In this document: piece by piece, positions 49,291-61,697 of the stretch | Numbering within the stretch: position 1 is the first letter of the stretch | Layout: every line of letters begins with the position of its first letter | Program-made: the position numbers and the translations under genes | NCBI GenBank assembly: GCA_036345935.2 | Contig: JADWOT020000001.1 | Coordinates: forward strand, 12,466,623 to 12,530,622 | DNA length: 64,000 nt | Source: Taenia hydatigena | Taxonomy: Eukaryota > Platyhelminthes > Cestoda > Cyclophyllidea > Taeniidae | Reading direction: 5' to 3' | Notes under the pieces: model-generated | The model's database searches: none | What the model was told of the DNA's origin: nothing | Seen by the model: only the letters and a program-made list of their open reading frames with translations

Positions 49291-52200
49291 GCAAAGTAAG
49301 CACATACAAATTAAACATACTTCAGCAAAATAATTTAACTCAATCTCCTTGAACCCAAAATTTGGGCGTTTCACCAAATTATTTAAGTACTTACCGTTCT
49401 CATAGGAGTAACTCAGTAAATTAAGTGGATGGACATTGAGGCAAACATGACAATTGTGAGGTCACACAGAAGCTGGGTTCGTTAATGTCACAGAAGTAGA
49501 AGTTTACGTGAAGTGAACCATCAGAAGTATTTCATTTTGCAACCGACTTCACGGCTGCCATTTACTTCTTACTTTTCTTCGGTCATTGACTAAACTGCCT
49601 TAGCCGCAGCTTCAACCCCAAAGAAATGCACTTGCTTTCACAAAGTGCTGGAGACCTGCTCTACTTCACCACGAAAGGAGGATCGGGAAATCATTTATCA
49701 CGATCGTCTCCTCATTTCTCATTTTCTTCTCTTTGGCTACCTCCTTTCACTCACTCTTTCCTGTTCGATTTTCACCTCCGTCTTGCACCCACGCATTCAT
49801 CACCAAATCCACCTATTGCATAGCCTGCTATATCGCATTCCTCCAATCCTTCCTCTCAATTAACCCACTTCTAGACAAGATGACGAAAGCAAGTGGCCAT
49901 TGCAATCTCACAAATTTTACATCAGATGTTTGTATCAAGCCCCCTTTCTCCACTTCTTCAACGCAAGCATCTGCATGAACTGCTTCGTTGCAACTTTCAC
50001 TTTAACATCCTACATGCCTCTTCAGCCAAAATATATTCATTCTAGAGACATAGAAGCATGAGATTATTCAACCAGCAAGATGGCGGCGTTAAGAAACTGT
50101 GGGAGCCGCCATTAGCGATGGGTCGTGGGCAGGCTCGTGCAAGTAATTTGAGGTGTTATCTTCCTCATTATTGCCATACCAACTTCTACTCTTCTTCAAG
50201 ACTGGATCATTCGACAAGCTATAGGGGATGTAGGAAGTGTGCTCTAAAATCCATCTGTTTGACGATGAAATTGCTACAGACTGACCCACTTACCTATCTG
50301 ACTACCTTTAGAGCCCCCTCACAGGTAGTGTCCTTCGAGAGAAGTGGTTTTGTATTCCTTCCTTTCCATGATGCAACACGTGAGCATCTAACCTCAAGTC
50401 TCTCGCACATAATGCTGCCAACTAACGCCAACTGCAAGGATAACCCGTTATCAATCCACACACATAAATGCACACTACGCTTCAACCGGCAATACTTGTT
50501 CCACTCGCGTATATTATTGTTAGAAAGTGCTACGCATTTGCACACTGCCTTAACTTTCCCTCCCGAATAGGTAGGACAGCAACGCAGGAAATGGACGAAC
50601 GTGGACTACTTGCCCTGTATCCATCAAACGAAAAGCCTCACCGAGTGGCACTGTCTACTATAAACACCCACTAGGTAACTGCGTCAATCAGCAAATTTAT
50701 GTTGGTTAGAGGGTATACTTGACTGAATGGCAAACAAGGCATTTTGGCCAGTCTACTAGATCTGGAGTTTAGTCTGGCTGTCAAGCCGGACTAAATGGAA
50801 AGAAGAATTTGCAGCCCATGGCCTGAGGTTTCAAAAGGTAGCTCAGAATATAACTGTTCTGTGCAGCAGGATTGAGCTTCAGCATACACCGCCGACTTCT
50901 TTCCGCAAGTATGCTATTGAAAATCCGTGACTAAGTTTTTCCAGATGGGTCACCGCCAGTGATGCTTCCAATATTAAAGGTCCCTTGCACGACAAAAAAC
51001 TGAGGTAGTTGCCAAAGGCAGACATCACTCTCAGCCCTCTTTTTGTGGGTTGTCAGTAATCCTCCCATTTGGTGGGATTTGAGCTTTCTCTGCTTCGGAT
51101 CGGAGTTGGGCATGTAGAGTTACATCTGGCTGTACTTGGGCTTCCACTTTGAAACGGTAAGACGTGTTGGATCTGGGTGTAACAGGTTAAATAGTTATTA
51201 CAATGCGACCATCTGTGGATGAGGGAATAGAGTTGGTCATCCTAGTTAACCACAGCCTGTCTCAGAATGATGAGGCGATCCTTAACCAAGGTGGCAAATC
51301 AACTTTTCATCGTGACTAAAGGTGTTTTGACTATGAATTGAAAAGGGCACTATGCCAGCATTGCAAGCGCTATCGTTAGATGTAGGACAAATTCAAAAGT
51401 AGTGGATTTTGGCTTGTGCAGCTTTCTTATGAATGAAAAAAATGATGGCAAAATGTGATCTGCAAAACAGATTTGCTTCAAGGCATTGATGTATGGATTG
51501 ACGAATGAGATCGTGCCATATCTACTGCCACTAAGTAATTATTATTTTACATTTGTTGTGTTACATTCCATTTATTTGGCTATTTCGCATGCACGCTGTT
51601 TCTTCTGCTTAAATGCTCTTGGGTGCATCAGAAAAATAAAAAATTTGGTAATCAATTTAACTAGTCTCATGTCGGAACAGTCAGAGTCAAGTTGCAAGCA
51701 CAAATAAATACTGTTGGAGCAGAACATGTGTCCATGCAAGTATCCTTTTTACGGTAATGCTCCTATTGCTATGAGCAAGCTAAGTACGATCAAATATAGA
51801 TAACCGCAATGACTCATGGCGATAAGTTGCAAAATACGTTAAAGCTGAGTCGATTGTGTGACTTATAGGTGACTTGCAACTACTGCCAATCACTGGCGCA
51901 CACTGAGCAGAAATGGAACAGGAACGTTTTCATCTGCGATTACTGTCAACTAAGCACCGAATAACCTTCTCTACCTTTACTAGCTTTCACTAATCACTTC
52001 TTAGGTAGACTGGAGGAACCATCACCGAATTTCCTAAAGTCATGAGTAGGCAAGCTGACGTCACTGGCATGATTATGAAAAATCTTGCTTCCACACAGTG
52101 GGCGTGCATTTGGGCTGCTGAACTGCGCCGTCCCTAAATTTAAATTGGTCTGTTAGTAACCAGCCAATGATACTGAAGCTCACAAGTCTGGATATGATAG

Positions 52201-52534
52201 CGAATAACGTGATTCATAGCAATGGCCACGAGACCCATAAGGAGGCAAATTGCATTCATCATCACAAAATTCGACAGTTGTCTACTACATGCTCATCGTA
52301 ATAATGTGGGTTTTACCATACCATGGCTGCATTTTACACTCCACTTTGCATATTCTTTGTACTTTTACGACTGCATCAAAACATTTGCAGAATATACTGC
52401 CATGTGTATTCTAACAAACGAACATTTTCTCCATTTGTTTCGGTCTTCAACAATGGAATATGCTGTGTCTCAAGTGCAAGATTCAGAGGTTGTTTGATGC
52501 ATTGATTTGTATTTTAATCCCCTTTTGCTGGTAG
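49291..52534. other. Stretch with no recognisable gene
   Basis: A 170-codon plus frame at 50058-50570 is the longest here but is about as long as chance predicts, and no domain is visible. A hydrophobic frame at about 52323-52500 (AAFYTPLCIFFVLLRLHQN) faintly recalls a membrane helix. Confidence 0.35.
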
Positions 52535-52732
52535 GCGGTTGGACGTAAGCGCAACCGAACAATGGACAGATTTACTTCACTGCAGGCGACAACCGCGATG
52601 CAAAATAACACTCCGGTGTACGTCGCGGCTGACTATCCTGAGCTGATGCAGCATGAGCTGTGGACGCGCGTAGACTGCGACAAACCACTGAAAATGAACA
52701 ATTCGTCATCTCAGGCACTTGGCTCATGCTGA
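52535..52732 (+). CDS. Candidate terminal exon of an unrecognised gene
   Basis: After a CCCCTTTTGCTGGTAG acceptor (AG at 52533-52534) 66 codons are open in phase 0 to a TGA at 52730-52732. The peptide starts AVGRKRNRTMDRFTSLQATT, continues NNTPVYVAADYPELMQHELW and ends NNSSSQALGSC. It is polar with no membrane segment. No AATAAA was seen downstream and no partner exon was identified. A second frame is open for about 38 codons, so chance is possible. Confidence 0.3.
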   Translation, partial: AVGRKRNRTMDRFTSLQATTAMQNNTPVYVAADYPELMQHELWTRVDCDKPLKMNNSSSQALGSC

Positions 52733-53021
52733 TCGCCATGAGGTCGACTCATTTAACACATTTCCATTCCGTATCCATGGCAGTTTTCAGCATTGCAAAA
52801 CAAATTTTTACTTGCATTCTTTCTTCTTGTTTGCTTTCGGCCTTCGTGAACTCGCATCATCAATCATTTATCGTGTTGATTTTTAGCACAGCTCTTACCA
52901 TATAGGTTGAATAGACACCGAATGCACATTATTACACGGATCTTTACCTTTACCGACAATCCAAGTTTCATCACTTACACGTGCTCCAATTAAGTGCAAT
53001 GCGCCACAACAATTTCGTAGC
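52733..53021. other. Stretch with no recognisable gene
   Basis: Only short frames. Confidence 0.4.
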
Positions 53022-53399
53022 TCACATTTTCTCAATTATCGCGTTAGCCTCGTCGGTGGAGACGCCACACTCTCCACTAATCACATAGCCTAACACCCAT
53101 TGCTGATCCCCAATTGTCTCCGCCCCATAAGAGCCATTGTCCAGCCTGTGATGACTGGTCACAAGACACTTGGGCATCAACAACTGTGTGCTACGGAGTA
53201 AAATGCACGCCCTCAGTCGCAGGACTCTGAGAACCATAACATCGTTTAATTTTCCAGTTTTAAGACCAATTTCTATAGGAAATGGTGGTTCTTCCATTAA
53301 ATAATCTCTTCTACAGTTTAACTGCCAAATTTCCCTCCCATTTACTAGGAAGCCTAAGGCGTGTCCCACCATTTGACAAGTGACCAATTTTAGGTGCAT
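53022..53399 (-). CDS. Unrecognised open frame, possible exon
   Basis: 125 codons with mixed, protein-like composition: FLVNGREIWQLNCRRDYLME, then PPFPIEIGLKTGKLNDVMVL, and near the end GECGVSTDEANAIIEKM. The Met at 53399 follows an in-frame TGA directly. A GTGAGC donor in the last codons (AT|GTGAGC) could end an exon before the TGA stop. No family is recognised; the length is within chance. Confidence 0.25.
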   Translation of the reverse strand: MHLKLVTCQMVGHALGFLVNGREIWQLNCRRDYLMEEPPFPIEIGLKTGKLNDVMVLRVLRLRACILLRSTQLLMPKCLVTSHHRLDNGSYGAETIGDQQWVLGYVISGECGVSTDEANAIIEKM

Positions 53400-55389
53400 T
53401 CAGTACTTATTCCAAGATGAAATAGGTCGCTGACAACTGGGTACGAGACGATAAAACGGATTCCTTTTGAAACCATGCATTGCGTTACTTAATGAGTTGA
53501 TGGTGAGCACTACTGTTCATCATAAGAGTGCGGCTAATAGTAACCAACATAGGGCCTTAAGATTTTCACTAACATAAGTAAAGGTTCGAATTGTATAAAT
53601 CTGCATTTTCTCTGTTGCGTGCTCTGCGTCCTATGAAACTGCAAAAGGACCCACCTTCTAGCAAAGAGTGCTCGGGATACGTAAAACGTCTCATCTCAGC
53701 GATTGACATTAACCACTGCCGCCTTCGCGGTCTTCAGCACAAAACTAGACGAGTCAAAGCAGCCTCGACGCCAACTTACCTTCAGGGAGTTGACCGAAGT
53801 TATAAAAAACTGTCATAGGATCATAAAAGCCTGTTTGTACTTGATTTCTAGCCTAAAGAGTTACGGTGGGAATGGCCTTCCAGAGACTATTACGACAGCC
53901 ATGGCGGTTAGTAGCTCTTTGTTACTCTGCCTTGCATGTCGAGATTGAGCGCCTGTCTTCTTCTCTACGGCACTGTGGAAAAAATGATAGCTAAGCCGAC
54001 CTATTAAATCCAGGAGCAGATGTCCTCATCGTCAACAATGTTGGGGGATGGAAAGAGGATGCGTAGGTCACCTGAGATGGGGGTGGTATCGACCAATTAG
54101 ACGCGCCCCTACGCCCATTGTGAGCTGGTTAAGAGTGAAGCCAGAAGTGTTGAAGTTTGGTTGCTAGGGTCCTTCGTGTGGTGCGTGGATTCGTGACTGG
54201 CTAATTGGCAGTGAGATACACTCAGATGGCAAGGGTGACAAATGGGCAGGTATGGATGCGTTCATGATTGTCACTTTCACAGGAAGATCATCCACCGGAG
54301 CTTAATTACTTTTAGAAATTCACAATATGTTTAGTAGTGATTATGTGTTGCATGTCCCTTAACAATTCGTGGAACAGTTTAGAAGGTGATTCTTCGTTTC
54401 TCCCCTTAAAATATTGACATCGTGTAGTGTGGTATCGCAAAATCCTTTTTTTCAATCGCATTTCCTGAAGGCCAAATGCAAAGTGGCGTGATGTTCACAT
54501 GTCAGAGGGGTTTCGGCCATGCTACACCAGTAGCGATCCCATCATATAAAACGATTTCAGCACCGAATCCCTTTGTTTACAGCACGCTGATTACTTGAGG
54601 AAGGCATAAAAACAAAGATCACTATCATTAGACTTTGACAAATTGCACAAATTAGTGTCTCATCAAGTCTTCCTTAGATCTCTTTTCTTTTCTTTAAAAC
54701 ACACTTTTTATTATCTGTCGCAGTGCCAAAGCTTGAATGGTCTATCTGAAGACTTACGTGTCTCGTTGTTTACTCCTTTATCTATTATCTGTTACTCAAA
54801 TGTCTATCTATTGAATCCTCTATCATTTCCTTAACTTATGAGTCGTGTAGAAATCGGGTCAGACAGCGTACAAAAATTGATGGGGCCAGGTGAGATGGAC
54901 TTGGCTGCAATGCTTGCAAAAGGAATCCAAGTCGTGAGAGATGGAACTTCCAGAAATGTCAAGCGACTAAGAGTAAGCGCATCAGTTAGACAGAGGATGG
55001 TAAATTAATAAAAAACAGGTTAAAATCCAAAAAACCAGATTAAAGCAACCTTAAAGCCATGGGTCTTTTTATCCTTGAAAGTCAGGAAGGGAGGGAGAAA
55101 TAGAGATGCCAGACCTAGTGACTCCGAGAGCACAATGAACTACTATATTGCACAATTGCTTATTCGGGCACAAGTTATTCGCGCAGACAACTGCTTCGAA
55201 TTTCTAGCAGACTAAGCGCGGGTCACGAGAAAATGAATAACGAAGTAAGTAAAGATGGGTAATGACAAATTATAAACAGTAATATTGCTAATAATAGTGA
55301 ATAATAGCTAAGTGGGTTACTGTTACTCTACGTTTCCTGAGGTCAAGTGTGCGAAATGGTGCGTCCCAGTTTTCAAATCTCCATGCTCA
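53400..55389. other. Stretch with no recognisable gene
   Basis: Frames up to 81 codons; nothing recognised. Confidence 0.4.
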
Positions 55390-56540
55390 CTAACCGAGGT
55401 TCTTCGTCGACATAATTTGTTTGCACAGAGTCTTCAAATTGCTGTGCATAAGCTCGTAGCTCTCCTTTGTGGTCTGTTGGTCGGAATCCATCCACCTGAG
55501 AGTCGTCTCACACCTCGTAAGTATGCTTTGTCGAAACACTCTCTTTTACTCCATTGTCATCCATTTTCGATCATATGCTGCAAACGTAGTTTACCAGAAT
55601 GGCTCTCACTGCTATCCTGCTCCTCTCTTTCTCATCCTCTAAGTTCAATTCTTCTGCATCATCCACCATCTGTTGTATCTCCTTCTCCAACAGAAGATCC
55701 TTGTTCTTCATGATGGTGTTGCTACTTAGTTGCCCTGACAACTTGTCCACCGCCGTCACATTGAGAATGCCATTTTCGTCAATGTCGAAGGACACCTCGA
55801 TCTGAGGTACTCTACGCGGTGCCGGTAGGATACCTGACAACCCGAATTTGCCCAACAAGTTGTTGTCTCTCGTCATCGCACGCTCACCCTCGTACACCTG
55901 CACCAACACACTCAATTGATTGTCCGAACACGTGGAGAAAATCTTGGTCTTCTTTGTCGGGATTTTTGCATTGCGCTCTATCAACGTTGTCATCACACCA
56001 CCTGCTGTCTCCACACCCAGTGAGAGTGGTGTCACCTCCAGTAATACCAAATTCTGTACCTTCTCCGACTTGTCATCAGCCAGATTGGACGCCATCAACG
56101 CCGCACTGTATGCCACTGCCTCGTCGGAATTTATGAAATTGTTCAACTGCATGCCATTGAAGAACTTTTGCTGCATCTGTTGCACCTTTGGAATACAGGT
56201 CGATCTGCCTACCGTCAATATCTCGCAGACATCATCCTTTTCCAACTCTGCATCATTTAATGCATATTCTACCGGACCCAGAGTCCCCTAAAAGAGATCT
56301 GAGCACAAATGCTCATAACGGGTTCGTGTGAGAGTCGTACCAAAATCAATGCCTTTAAATAAGGCGTCTACATCTATGTATGCGTGCTTGGAAGAGCTTA
56401 ACGTCTTCTTTGCCTTTTCACACGCTCTTCTCGGACGGCTGATGGCATTCTTGTTGGTCGTCAAATCCTAGCCCTTGTGCTTTTGCTTGAATATCTCCAC
56501 ACAATGATAAGATTAACGTTGAAAAGACAATGCCATGCCT
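55390..56540 (-). pseudogene. HSP70: HSP70 pseudogene, 5'-truncated and frameshifted
   Basis: A relic of a cytosolic-type HSP70 chaperone on the minus strand, without introns. Homology begins near 56540 in the second half of the ATPase domain and follows the family through [31 protein letters not shown], then [12 protein letters not shown] (usually VGGSTRIPKVQ). Next come the linker and substrate domain [13 protein letters not shown] [38 protein letters not shown] and [20 protein letters not shown]. Disruptions: TAG at 56468-56470, TAG at 56288-56290 (Arg site), a frameshift near 56510, TGA at 55571-55573, and a frameshift into the lid (SILTRCETTLRWMDSDQQ). It ends KQIMSTKNLG at a TAG (55390-55392) without EEVD. 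About 220 N-terminal residues are missing. It is either a retroposed copy or a dead member of an intronless family. Confidence 0.9.
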
Positions 56541-56559
56541 AGCAGTGATTTTATAAGCC

Positions 56560-58327
56560 GTGGTGAATCTCAACCTATGGTGTCGAGTGTTCATTCGCTT
56601 AAACTTTTGACTGGGGCGTGAAAGACCTCGCCTCGAATATCTGATCAGTGCACAAAATGTTGTCACGGGATCGCTTAAAAGATTAATCAACTCCAGGAAC
56701 AATGAGCACAGCTCGAAACACTTACAAATGGAACAATTTTACTATCGCATATTTTGAGAAAGACTTTGCTTAAGGAAGCGCATCAGCCACCGCTTGACTC
56801 CATAGTATATTCTTGGGGCAAACGCTAGTCTATGCTGGGCAGCTCAAATGTCTCAACACCTTTCCAAATTCTCTGTCACCACGAAGTGGTGAGATTTAGA
56901 CTGCGCCCAAAAGACCCGAATTGAAAATAAGCCTTAACAGTTATGTAGCAAACCAGTGTCTAGGCCGTGACTTCGATATCTTATCATAGAGAAATTAATA
57001 GTTGGCGTATTCTTTCCGTCTCTTCCACTACCACTGAAGAACTTCGGAGTGGCAATGACATTCTGCCTTAGAATTATTAAGGCGAACCAAAATTTAACCA
57101 AAGCTATTGGTTCATTTGCGTCTGCCTTTATGTGAGACTTGAAATAATAACTGCCTCAAAAGAATGAAAAGATACAATGATTGTATCAAAATTATGATAT
57201 TGTACGACTACGATGATATGTAACTGTTACGATGCCTCAATAGCGCGTTTGCTTACAAAGCCATCTTTAATGTTCAAGCAACAATGTCTGAGGTCACACA
57301 TGACATTGTATTTGGGAGATTGCTTGGCCTGAAAAGTTGTTTCAAAGCGTCTGTGACTTGTGCATCAATGAGCCCAATGGGTGATTTAGTGCCTAAAAGA
57401 ATTGTTAGCCGCTAAAATTATTGTGTATTGCAGTCTTATAGTCACCACCTACTCGTTTCCAGCAAGTAAAGGTGTAAATGCTGTGGTCGGTACTTGACGC
57501 ACAAATGGGTAAAAGTGAAGGTAACTATCAGCTTTTCAGACAATAAGTACAAAAAATCATCACGATAAAGCAATAATTACACGGAAATCGGAATAAAAAC
57601 GCACTGCGAATTAAAGTGTGTGGAGGTATAATACTTCCGATGTCTTCACCCCAACCATCCGAACATGAGTTCAGATTGGGAGGAATCATGTGTCTAGTAA
57701 GGCAGAAGAACAAGTTACGTTTCTGCCTTCCCTGCAGTTGCATTGTTCTGAATTATTACATGAGTAATTGCACTACTCTATGTGTCCTTTGCCTTCTAGC
57801 ATTCACGCAGGTGACATACAAGCTTTCCCACTTTACCTATCCCATTACTTACCCCCATCCCTAAGGTCGCGGATTAAAACACTACTACCAAACTGGTGGG
57901 TGTCATAGCACACCTAGGGCTGACTCGGACTTGACATTTAGGTGAGATGTTCACCTTGCAACAGCGGGAAACTGAGGACAGAAGTGAGAGGGTAATAAAT
58001 GTGCTTAGAATTCCAAACTGAAAGCCACATCAGCACCCTCAATGAGGTGGTTAAGCGTGGTGAGAGGCCCGCACACCCTGCTTCCATCTACAGCACTCAA
58101 AAGTGTCAGGCAGTCAAACATCTTCATCATCTTTGATTCCCGTAGCGCATTCAGAATACTTGAAATCGTGGTCCTACAAGAGTGATAACACCTTTTGATT
58201 TTTCGTTCTCGCCTCTAGATTTTAAGGATGAAAGCTTTGATGACAATTATTTATTTAGGTACAATTTTTACAAGAAAACTGTACGAACGATTAAATACAT
58301 AGATTCGCATTATAAGGCCTTCTGTAA
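56560..58327. other. Stretch with no recognisable gene
   Basis: I searched the minus strand here for the missing HSP70 N-terminus (IDLGTT, NEPTAAA) and did not find it. Confidence 0.45.
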
Positions 58328-59320
58328 TTAGTGATCAATGAGTTGTCTGTGTCCAAACTGGAGGAAATTGAATGGATTTATGTCGACGATAAAAGCAGAA
58401 GTGGTAACCGTTACTGAGACAAGTCGAGTGAGTAATTTAATACTGATGAGGAGAAGCGTTGACGAATGAAGCACTCGAACTCGCTTTTTCCACACACTAA
58501 TGACGTACCCATCTTCGTTCTTTGCACGATGCATGTGCATTTTGGCAGCTTTTTCTTGGGTCTCGATGGCGCAGCTGTTCTTTAGTAATCCGCCATTTGC
58601 ACTTTTGAATTCATCCAATTCGTTATATGCGGCAGATTGGTAAGGTTAATTATATGCTGAATTTAACATTTGTCTAGCTCTTTTTAATTGGAAATACAAA
58701 ATTATGCATGGGAATGGCTAGCATGGACAAGAGAACGCGGACTAGTTTACGTATGGCTTCAATCGGTTCGTCCCTGGTGTACAGTGTAGCTAATGTCAAA
58801 ATAACTGTGTCTGCTTTTGAGACAACTTCCATTGAGCAGAATGTGCAACACATAGACAAGAAGTATGCCTGGGTCAAATCACGATTCCAATCATTCCTGC
58901 TAAACTGCAAATCACACTCCTACTATGGACTGATTTGACTATTTGAATTCATGATATCTCCTCCTCATGTGTACACTGGAGGCGGTCAATAAAGTGTGGT
59001 AGGGCAGCTTTGTCTCCCGGTTTTCCGCCCATTTTGAAATGACTCGTTTTTAGCAGCGTTGCGGGCACAGCCGCATTAGACCGCAGTTCCAGAATGAAAT
59101 GTCGTCCTGTCCTAAGGCAAGGACATACGACTTTGCAGAATTGCGGGTCTAACCAACGACTCATGGTGTTACAATTTGTGCTGATCTGACGTATGAATGA
59201 AATGACAAATAGACAATTATGGCGGATGCACACATTTGACACATCTTTGTTGCAGTGATTAATTAGGCAACAATTCCGACCAGATCGACAGATTATTTGT
59301 CAAAACTGTTTTGTTGTTAT
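58328..59320 (+). repeat. Repeat block R5, copy 2
   Basis: Same-orientation partner of 40820-41780 and directly followed by R3, so R5 and R3 may be parts of one larger unit of about 2.8 kb. It holds the shared minus-strand exon-like segment at 58509-58594. Confidence 0.7.
58509..58594 (-). pseudogene. Exon-like segment shared by R5 copies (copy 2)
   Basis: Minus-strand frame DEFKSANGGLLKNSCAIE, then TQEKAAKMHMHRAKNEDG, ends at donor GG|GTACGT. The copy at 40954-41038 aligns without gaps at about 50% identity over 28 residues and has GG|GTAAGT. The frame stays open upstream to a TAA at about 58653 with no AG acceptor in the first codons, so the exon start is unclear. Confidence 0.35.
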
Positions 59321-59329
59321 TGTTGTTGT

Positions 59330-61090
59330 AGTTATTCACCGGTACAAGAAGGCAGAATCTCGGCAGTTCCGCATTTGTCAGTCATTGTAGAAGATTACGA
59401 TAGTTTTCTTCCTTTGCCTTATTCTACCTCACATGACAACCCTTTGCTACTGTTTTAAAAATGTAGTTTTGAAAAATAAAATTACGGTGCTCGCATAGTT
59501 ATATGCAGTTTATTGTCTCATTTGTCATCAGCGCTGCCTTAAATTTCATAAGAAGGTATCTCATCGTCTTACTCTGTCAATAAGAAGAGTTCAGCGAAGA
59601 GCACTAACCGAGATCCCTAATATTCTGGTTCCTGACAAAGTGGTTATCCCAAAGATTTGTCAATTCGGCTTAAGGCCTGTTCATCCCTTCCTTAAATGGC
59701 TATTGGGGATGTTAAAAATATCTATATAACGTAGGGAAGATGTTCCACAATTTGCCTACAAGCATCTGGATCATGGGACTGTGAGACATAGCGAAGTTTC
59801 GCGCAACTGCTGGTCATGTGGACGAAAATTAGGTACATACGGAATGGTGGTACCCTCGAAGTCAGCTTGAAGGTTCCCTATGCCGCCAGCACTGGAGACA
59901 ATTTCAGTAATTACTACCACAAATAACTTCTAAACAATCGGGAACAGTAGAGTGCTGGCCCCATAGTTTGAGTTGATTTAAGTATTCAATTGGCAATTGC
60001 ACGGCTTTTGCATTTTTTGACGTACCGAGATTTGTTGGGGGTATGGGGGCTGTTGATGGGTCGGAGAATTGGACTGCCTCCTGTTCGTGTTCCACGACTT
60101 GGCTTCGTGTGGTAATAATCTCAAAACATCATCTGAGCGCACTCATTGAGGCCAATTTAGTTGCCTCAATGATGCTACCACGTGACACCTCTTCTCATTT
60201 GTGCAATCAAAACTGTTACTGAGAATAAGATGCAAATCACTGTTTTAAAACAGTCAAGGCCAAGGAAAAAGCAGTGATGATGGAGACAGTAGCAGACACT
60301 GGGATCAAGACGGGCTCAACAGTGTCAAACGAAGACTCATAAATGCACCTCAGTTGATGTAGTGTACAATGCAGCCTCGTTGATTGCATTCGCAGGTGCA
60401 TGGACAACTGCAACAAGGGACGCAAAGTAAGGCATGGAGAGAAGAAAGAAGGAGAGCCTAAAAGCCAGGAAGCAAAGGGAATCAAAGGAGGATGGAAAAT
60501 TTTAATTAAAACAATATGCAGTTGGACTTGTAGACGTGCACACATACTAGGATGAATGAGTGCATGCGAAAATGACTGAAGGGAGGAATGAAGCTATGGA
60601 TAAATGGAAGGAAGATTGGGGGAGGCAGCTACGGTAGCATAGAAAAGGAGGTACAAAATGGGATCTGATGGAGAAGTGACTGAGCAAATCCTAATCGTCG
60701 ATTGAATCGGTCTTGCAATTAATGCAACGACGGATGGATTTCTCAGTGGCTAGATACAAAATAACCAATTGTCTGGCCGTTTTGTGATGTTGTGTCTGCC
60801 GAGAGCACTATAATCGCTTAATTTGTGCCACTTGCGTATGCGCAATGACGGGTATCCACTGAGATGGGATAGTTTGTCTGCAGTAAGGCTTCGAATCTCC
60901 AAGCACACATTGCAGGATTTTAATAAATAAAAATTGCAGCCATAAATTCTCGAATGCAAACTAGCCCAAAGGAACTTGATTGCGCTTTGACGATCCAAAT
61001 CTAAGTACTTGAATTACGATCCAAATCTAAGTACTTGAATTACAAAGTAGAGGGATGGCATAAATTAGGAATCTATGCATGCAGAATTAG
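59330..61090 (+). repeat. Repeat block R3, copy 2
   Basis: Collinear with 20290-21810. A minus frame with TTRSQVVEHEQEAVQFSD (about 60040-60110) matches TTRSKVVEHGQEA of copy 1, and a donor-like GTACGT follows TNLG (GTGTGT in copy 1). The signal-peptide-like segment is broken here by indels. A perfect 26-bp tandem duplication lies near its end. Confidence 0.75.
60990..61043. repeat. Perfect tandem duplication, 26-bp unit
   Basis: GATCCAAATCTAAGTACTTG followed by AATTAC is repeated twice with no mismatch (60992-61017 and 61018-61043). It is absent from the other R3 copy, so it is recent. Confidence 0.9.
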
Positions 61091-61697
61091 GATCATAAAA
61101 CGCACATTTATGCTAAACAGCTTTCTTGACATTTGTCTGGCGTTATACTAAAATCCTATGCCTAAATCACTTCCTTTTTGCTTATTCAGCCAAAATCATA
61201 AGTTTTCTCTGTTTCATGCAAAAATGCTTTTTCGCTTTTGTGTCAGAAATGTTTGAGTAGTTTTAGCACTACATGCAACATCCAGTTCCAAATCAGGCAT
61301 TGTTTAATCATGAGCTGTGAGTCCTTATTCTTAAAATAGTAAAGCTGTGCCAATGACGACCAGTTAACGTCTTGAGTCAAACACACTTCCCTCGCTGACG
61401 ATGTTCAACAGAGTACCACACTTTGTTGGGAAATTGGTCAGGCATGCACCATCTGAATTACCTTTGATGCCACTATGAACACTTTCCTTATTTCCAAATG
61501 TGTCATTAAGAAAGCAAGTGATTTTTTAATACGCCCGTACCCTATGGGTAGGTTCTGGTCTCATTTGTTGCTGCAGTGCATTAAATGCCAATTTGGAATA
61601 GGCAGTTCTTACGCTAATCTGCTTTAGCGCCCGCTGCCTCTGTGCCCTGCTGAATTGTATAGCATCCTATCTGTAGAAGAATGGTGCAGGTTAAATA

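Noticed and set aside
50058..50570. 170-codon plus-strand frame
   Set aside because: The expected longest chance frame in 64 kb at this base composition is about 165 codons, and no domain or promoter supports it.
55312..56291. Plus-strand frames of 133, 105 and 123 codons
   Set aside because: They are antisense shadows of the HSP70 pseudogene.
56541..56702. Extension of the HSP70 relic toward the N-terminal ATPase domain
   Set aside because: All three minus frames were read; none shows the family motifs, so the homology is taken to end near 56540.
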